Shown: positions 4,916-6,163 of the stretch, piece after piece
How positions within the stretch are numbered: the stretch's first letter is position 1
Layout of the letters: every line of letters starts with the position of its first letter
Source: Actinomycetes bacterium
GTDB lineage: Bacteria; Actinomycetota; Actinomycetes; Actinomycetales; Microbacteriaceae
Direction: 5' to 3'
DNA length: 6,163 nt
Assembly: GCA_023421635.1 (NCBI GenBank)
Contig: JAEZSU010000194.1
Location: forward strand, 1 to 6,163
Notes under the pieces: model-generated
Seen by the model: only the letters and a program-made list of their open reading frames with translations
What the model was told of the DNA's origin: nothing
The model's database searches: none
Position numbers and translations under genes: made by a program

Positions 4916-6087
4916 ACACAGCCAGCCGTACGCGTCCGGCCTGGACCGCGACCGCCCTGCTCGCCACCGCGGCGATCCTCCTGACCGGATGCGCGGGGGC
5001 GGCGGATGCGTCCACCCCCGCAGCCGACGGTGCATCGGGTTCGAGCGATGCCATCCTGCAGGCGGTGGCCGAGTACGAGGCGATGACCGGGCCGATCGCC
5101 GAGTGGCCGACCGTCACCGAGATCACCGCCCCGCCGGCGCTCCAGGGCAAGACCGTCTGGTACGTCCCGATGGTCGGCGGCATCCCGACCATGGCGACGA
5201 TCGGCGACGGGGTCGCGGAGGCGCTGTCGCACCTCGGCGCAGAGGTGAAGGTGTGCGACGGCCAGGGTCTCCCGACCGCCGTCGCGGACTGCCTGCGTCA
5301 GGCACGCTCGCAGGGTGCGGCCGCCGTCGTGACCGCCTACGTGGACTACAACATCGCCTCGAGCGCCTTCGAGGAGCTTGTGGACGCCGGCATTCCCGTG
5401 GTCATCGGCGGTGTCGCGCCGGCCGAGGGCCGTCCCGCGGACGCCGGGCTGGCCTACTTCGAGCAGGACGTGTACAACGGCGCGATCTTCGAGCTCGCCG
5501 CGGGCGGGGCCCTCGCGGCCCGGGGTGAGGACACCGACGTGCTGTGGGTCCGCGCCATGGACACCCCGACCACGCAGCGCGCCAGCGACATGGGCATCGA
5601 GCGCTTCCGCACGCTGTGCCCGGAGTGCACGATCGTGACGGTCGACGCGTCCACCCCGCAGCTCGACAAGCTGCCCTCCGAGGTCAGTGCGGCACTCGTC
5701 GCCAACGCCGACGTGAACACCGTGTTCGTCCCGATGGACGCGTACGTCCCGACCGTCAGCCAGGGCATCGCCGGTACCGGGCGCGCCGGGCAGCTCGACA
5801 TCATCTCCACCGGTGCCGACCTCGCGGGTCTCCAGCGGATCGAGGCGGGTCAGCAGACGATCGACCTCGGCGTCCCCCCGATCTTCACCGGTTGGGCCTT
5901 CGCGAACGCGCTCGTCCAGCACATGGCCGGCATGCCGGTCGAGGTGCAGCGCGAGCAGGTCGTCCGCTTCTTCAACGGCGACAACGTGACCGGCCTGACC
6001 CTGGACGCCGCCGCATACGCATCGCCCGACTGGTACGGCGACAGCGGGTACGAGCAGAACTACCTCACCGCGTGGGGCGTCGACTGA
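4912..6087 (+). CDS. ABC importer substrate-binding lipoprotein (periplasmic-binding-protein type 1, sugar-like)
   Basis: A 391-residue extracytoplasmic receptor of the Peripla_BP_4 / RbsB-like class. The signal peptide has a basic start (SRTRPAW), a hydrophobic core (12-24) and lipobox L24-T-G-C27, so mature Cys27 is lipid-anchored to the outer face of the membrane. A Ser/Ala/Asp-rich linker (28-48) follows. The two-lobed domain runs from about 79 (KTVWYVPMVGGIPTMATIGDGV) to about 362. It includes AAVVTAYVDYNIASSAFEELVDAGIPVV in lobe 1 and TVFVPMDAYVPTVSQGIAGTG in lobe 2. Four Cys beyond the anchor (115, 127, 236, 239) may form two disulfides. The ATG at 4912 has GGAG 5 bases upstream. The ATPase gene follows after 3 bases. 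The ligand may be a sugar, but related receptors bind other small molecules and the sequence does not decide. Confidence 0.9.
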   Translation: MNTASRTRPAWTATALLATAAILLTGCAGAADASTPAADGASGSSDAILQAVAEYEAMTGPIAEWPTVTEITAPPALQGKTVWYVPMVGGIPTMATIGDGVAEALSHLGAEVKVCDGQGLPTAVADCLRQARSQGAAAVVTAYVDYNIASSAFEELVDAGIPVVIGGVAPAEGRPADAGLAYFEQDVYNGAIFELAAGGALAARGEDTDVLWVRAMDTPTTQRASDMGIERFRTLCPECTIVTVDASTPQLDKLPSEVSAALVANADVNTVFVPMDAYVPTVSQGIAGTGRAGQLDIISTGADLAGLQRIEAGQQTIDLGVPPIFTGWAFANALVQHMAGMPVEVQREQVVRFFNGDNVTGLTLDAAAYASPDWYGDSGYEQNYLTAWGVD

Positions 6088-6090
6088 GCC

Positions 6091-6163
6091 ATGGGGGAAC
6101 GACTGTCCGCCCGGTCCGTGACCAAGCGGTTCGGGCCGAACGTGGCACTCGACCGTGTGGACC
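6091..6163 (+). CDS. ABC transporter ATP-binding protein, 5' end only
   Basis: Twenty-four codons are visible before the window ends: MGERLSARSVTKRFGPNVAL then DRVD. The LSARSVTKRFGPNVALDRV pattern is the standard first strand and A-loop region of ABC ATPases, with Phe14 (KRFG) at the position of the adenine-stacking aromatic. Walker A lies beyond the window. It starts 3 bases after the lipoprotein stop with no clear ribosome site, so it is probably translated by coupling. Next to this receptor class it should be an RbsA-like double-domain ATPase, followed by a permease; this is inference from family habit. Confidence 0.85.
   Translation, partial: MGERLSARSVTKRFGPNVALDRVD

Noticed and set aside
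4777..5922. 381-residue minus-strand open frame
   Set aside because: It is the antisense of the lipoprotein. Its Arg/Gly/Asp/His-rich composition has no recognisable domain, while the plus strand has a lipobox and a binding-protein fold.

Overview
The window is high-GC bacterial DNA with actinobacterial hallmarks: the order gyrA - DUF3566 membrane protein - tRNA-Ile - tRNA-Ala, TANNNT-type -10 boxes, probable leaderless starts, and a mycolate-free Microbacteriaceae-like gene style. Microbacterium or a close relative is my best guess, from general recognition only. The gyrA end places the window near the chromosomal origin, since gyrB-gyrA usually lies next to dnaA-dnaN-recF in these bacteria.

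Layout. Bases 1-1352 are conserved core: the 3' end of gyrA, a DUF3566 two-helix membrane protein overlapping it by 4 bases, then a promoter, tRNA-Ile(GAT), tRNA-Ala(TGC) and a strong intrinsic terminator. Bases 1353-1488 hold nothing I can identify. From 1489 the window becomes accessory, with single genes on alternating strands: a beta-lactamase-fold serine hydrolase (minus) divergent from a PadR-family repressor (plus) around a perfect 14-base palindrome; a DUF488 protein (minus) whose 3' end overlaps that of padR by 37 bases; a NUDIX hydrolase (plus, probably leaderless); and a flavin reductase (minus). After a 351-base regulatory gap comes the start of an ABC importer operon (plus): a periplasmic-binding-protein-like lipoprotein and the first 24 codons of its ATPase, cut by the window end.

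How the genes work together. Two regulatory units stand out. The PadR regulator probably controls itself and the divergent hydrolase through the shared palindrome. The flavin reductase and the ABC importer are divergent, and the gap between them holds two related 16-base inverted repeats (13 of 16 bases identical, centres 102 bases apart), which suggests one unseen regulator controlling both sides. A 21-base tandem repeat abuts the lipoprotein start and creates an 11-codon upstream reading frame that ends on the start codon.

I see no CRISPR array, insertion sequence, phage gene or toxin-antitoxin pair, and no clearly undescribed multi-gene system. The most interesting signals are regulatory.
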